NCBI RefSeq assembly: GCF_048773025.1
Contig: NW_027413958.1
Span: 1,382,001 to 1,446,000 of the forward strand
Direction: 5' to 3'
Source of the DNA: Camelus bactrianus
Taxonomy: Eukaryota; Chordata; Mammalia; Artiodactyla; Camelidae
Length of the DNA: 64,000 bases
Shown here: in pieces, positions 62,251-64,000 of the stretch
How positions within the stretch are numbered: the stretch's first letter is position 1
Layout of the letters: the number at the start of each line of letters is the position of its first letter
Position numbers and translations under genes: made by a program
Notes under the pieces: model-generated
Told to the model about the DNA's origin: nothing
The model's input: only the letters and a program-made list of their open reading frames with translations
Database searches by the model: none

Positions 62251-64000
62251 TGGAGGGGGTTGTGCTGGAAATGCAGGTAGCATCTAGTGCCTCCCCATGG
62301 ACAGGGGAGGTAATTAGCGGACTTCCACCTGCCAGGGAACACCTGTGAAACCAGGCAGCTGCGTGGAGGGCGGCCCTGAACCTCACCCACACAGTCACAC
62401 GTGTTCCGGAATTCTGAGTGTGGGGAGGTTCCGTCTTCTGTCTGCAGCACCCGGGATCTCCTAGGAGCCATTCGAGTGTCTTCCCAGAGTCCCTCCCTGT
62501 GCGGGCTGCCCGGGAAAGGAGGGGGTTGTGCTGGAAACGCAGGTAGCATCTAGTGCCTCCCCATGGACAGGGGAGGTAATTAGCGGACTTCCACGTGCCA
62601 GGGAACACCTGTGACACCAGGCAGCTGCGTGGAGGGCGGCCCCGAACCTCCCCCACACAGTCAACCGTGTTCCGGAATTCTGAGTGTGGGGAGGTTCCGT
62701 CTTCTGTCTGCTACCCGGGATCTCCTAGGAGCCCTTCGTGTGTCTTCCCAGAGTCCCTCCCTGTGCGGGTTGCCGGGGAAAGGAGGGGGTTGTGCTGGAA
62801 ACGCAGGTAGCATCTAGTGCCTCCCCATGGACAGGGGAGGTAATTAGCGGACTTCCACCTGCTAGGGAACACCTGTGACACCAGGCAGCTGCGTGGAGGG
62901 CGGCCCTGAACCTCAAACACACAGTCAACCGTGTTCCGGAATTCTGAGTGTGGGGAGGTTCCGTCTTCTGTCTGCAGCACCCGGGATCTCCTAGGAGCCA
63001 TTCGAGTGTCTTCCCAGAGTCCCTCCCTGTGCGGGCTGCCGGGGAAAGGAGGGGGTTGTGCTGGAAACGCAGGTAGAATCTAGTGCCTCCCCATGGACAG
63101 GGGAGGTAATTAGCGGACTTCCACCTGCCAGGGAACACCTGTGACACCAGGCAGCTGCGTGGAGGGCGGCCCCGATCCTCACCCACACAGTCAACCGTGT
63201 TCCGGAATTCTGAGTGTGGGGAGATTCCGTCTTCTGTCTGCAGCACCCGGGATCTCCTAGGAGCCCTTCGAGTGTCTTCCCAGAGTCCCTCCCTTTGCGG
63301 GTTGCCGGGGAAAGGAGGGGGTTGTGCTGGAAACGCAGGTAGCATCTAGTGCCTCCCCATGGACAGGGGAGGTAATTAGCGGAATTCAACCTGCCAGGGA
63401 ACACCTGTGACACCAGGCAGCTGCGTGGAGGTCGGCCCCGAACCTCCCCCACACAGTCAACCGTGTTCCGGAATTCTGAGTGTGGGGAGGTTCCGTCTTC
63501 TGTCTGCAACACCCGGGATCTCTTAGGAGCCCTTCGAGTGTCTTCCCAGAGTCCCTCCCTGTGCGGGTTGCCGGGGAAAGGATGGGGTTGTGCTGGAAAC
63601 GCAGGTAGCATCTAGTGCCTCCCCATGGACAGGGGAGGTAATTAGCGGACTTCCACCTGCCAGGGAACACCTGTGACACAAGGCAGCTGCGTGGAGGGCG
63701 GCCCCGAACCTCCCCCACACAGTCATCCGTGTTCCGGAATTCTGAGTGTGGGGAGGTTCCGTCTTCTGTCTGCAGCACCCGGGATCTCCTAGGAGCCATT
63801 CGAGTGTCTTCCCAGAGTCCCTCCCTGTGCGGGCTGCCGGGGAAAGGAGGGGGTTGTGCTGGAAACGCAGGTAGCATCTAGTGCCTCCCCATGGACAGGG
63901 GAGGTAATTAGCGGACTTCCACCTGCCAGGGAACACCTGTGACACCAGGCAGCTGCGTGGATGGCGGCCCTGAACCTCACCAACACAGTCACACGTGTTC
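62251..64000. repeat. Class B monomers at the right edge
   Basis: About 6.5 consensus-like class B monomers running off the window. One lacks two bases at about 62711 ('gtctgctacccggg'), the largest net length change seen. Other private variants are 'ccacgtgccaggg' near 62592, 'ctcaaacacac' near 62912 and 'gcggaattcaacc' near 63380, which adds an EcoRI site. No long partner was seen in the window. Confidence 0.75.

Larger units (their letters stand above)
1..64000. repeat. 266-bp GC-rich tandem satellite array, whole window
   Basis: The whole window is a head-to-tail array of one 266 bp monomer, about 240.6 copies, all in the same orientation. GAATTC starts at 176, 442, 708 and 974, and continues at 266 bp steps. 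Projected to the right edge the next site would start at 64003, so 240 monomers have lost a net 13 bases. I located single-base losses near 17841, 21032, 36193, 38708, 44389, 53746, 54180, 56766, 57583, 58796 and 62103, and a two-base loss at 62711. These add up to 13. A compensated +1/-1 pair lies at about 2019/2172 and again in its copy at about 6009/6162. Neither array edge is in the window and no foreign insertion interrupts it. The family is not one I recognise. The eukaryotic heterochromatic origin is inferred from array size and nested higher-order repeats. Confidence 0.99.

Noticed and set aside
1-64000. CRISPR array
   Set aside because: Repeats of 266 bp without unique spacers are a satellite; nothing resembles short repeats with spacers or cas genes.
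1-64000. Coding tandem-repeat gene (mucin or zinc-finger-like)
   Set aside because: No open frame survives more than a few monomers and no frame is kept from unit to unit.
1-64000. Known human satellites (alpha, beta, gamma, HSat II/III)
   Set aside because: Monomer length and sequence do not match the units I know: 171 bp AT-rich alpha, 68 bp beta, about 220 bp gamma, or GGAAT-based repeats.

Overview
This window is one uninterrupted tandem satellite array. A GC-rich monomer of 266 bp repeats head to tail from base 1 to base 64000, about 240.6 times. Both window edges fall inside the array. I found no unique sequence, protein-coding gene, RNA gene, transposon insertion or inverted segment. 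The expected EcoRI site recurs every 266 bases from position 176. Across 240 monomers the register drifts by only 13 bases, and I can account for every one of those bases with small deletions.

The layout points to a eukaryotic genome, most likely centromeric, pericentromeric, subtelomeric or other heterochromatic DNA. One representative monomer (708-973) is about 63% GC with about 13 CpG, by hand count. I do not recognise the family. It does not look like alpha, beta or gamma satellite, human satellite II/III, or any named livestock satellite I can recall, so I leave the organism open. There is no CENP-B box in the monomer.

Above the monomer level the array is a patchwork of higher-order repeats (HORs) that change along the window. 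In order: a 15-mer (3990 bp) in two nearly identical copies (434-8413); short homogenised runs and 11-mer- and 39-mer-spaced echoes (8156-13511); a 12-mer (3191 bp) in two copies (15592-21973); a monomer-like stretch (22041-25734); an 11-mer (2926 bp) in two copies with a rearranged relative upstream (25735-35500); a 20-mer (5319 bp) whose second copy carries a five-monomer insertion (38471-50455); a local 4-mer (1064 bp) expansion (50255-53675); and a 20-mer/17-mer pair with a dimer gain and a monomer loss (52390-62250). Roughly three quarters of the window lies in such long near-identical duplications.

Monomers fall into linked sequence classes. Class A has a 'gggttgggctgg' core, 'aaaagcag', 'catcttgtg' and 'gacaaggg'. 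Class B has 'ggttgtgctgg', 'aaacgcag', 'catctagtg' and 'gacagggg'. A third set with 'gacatccacc' occurs only at about 50.9-61.6 kb. The many open frames of about 206 codons are by-products of a GC-rich repeat whose length is not a multiple of three, and should not be annotated as proteins.
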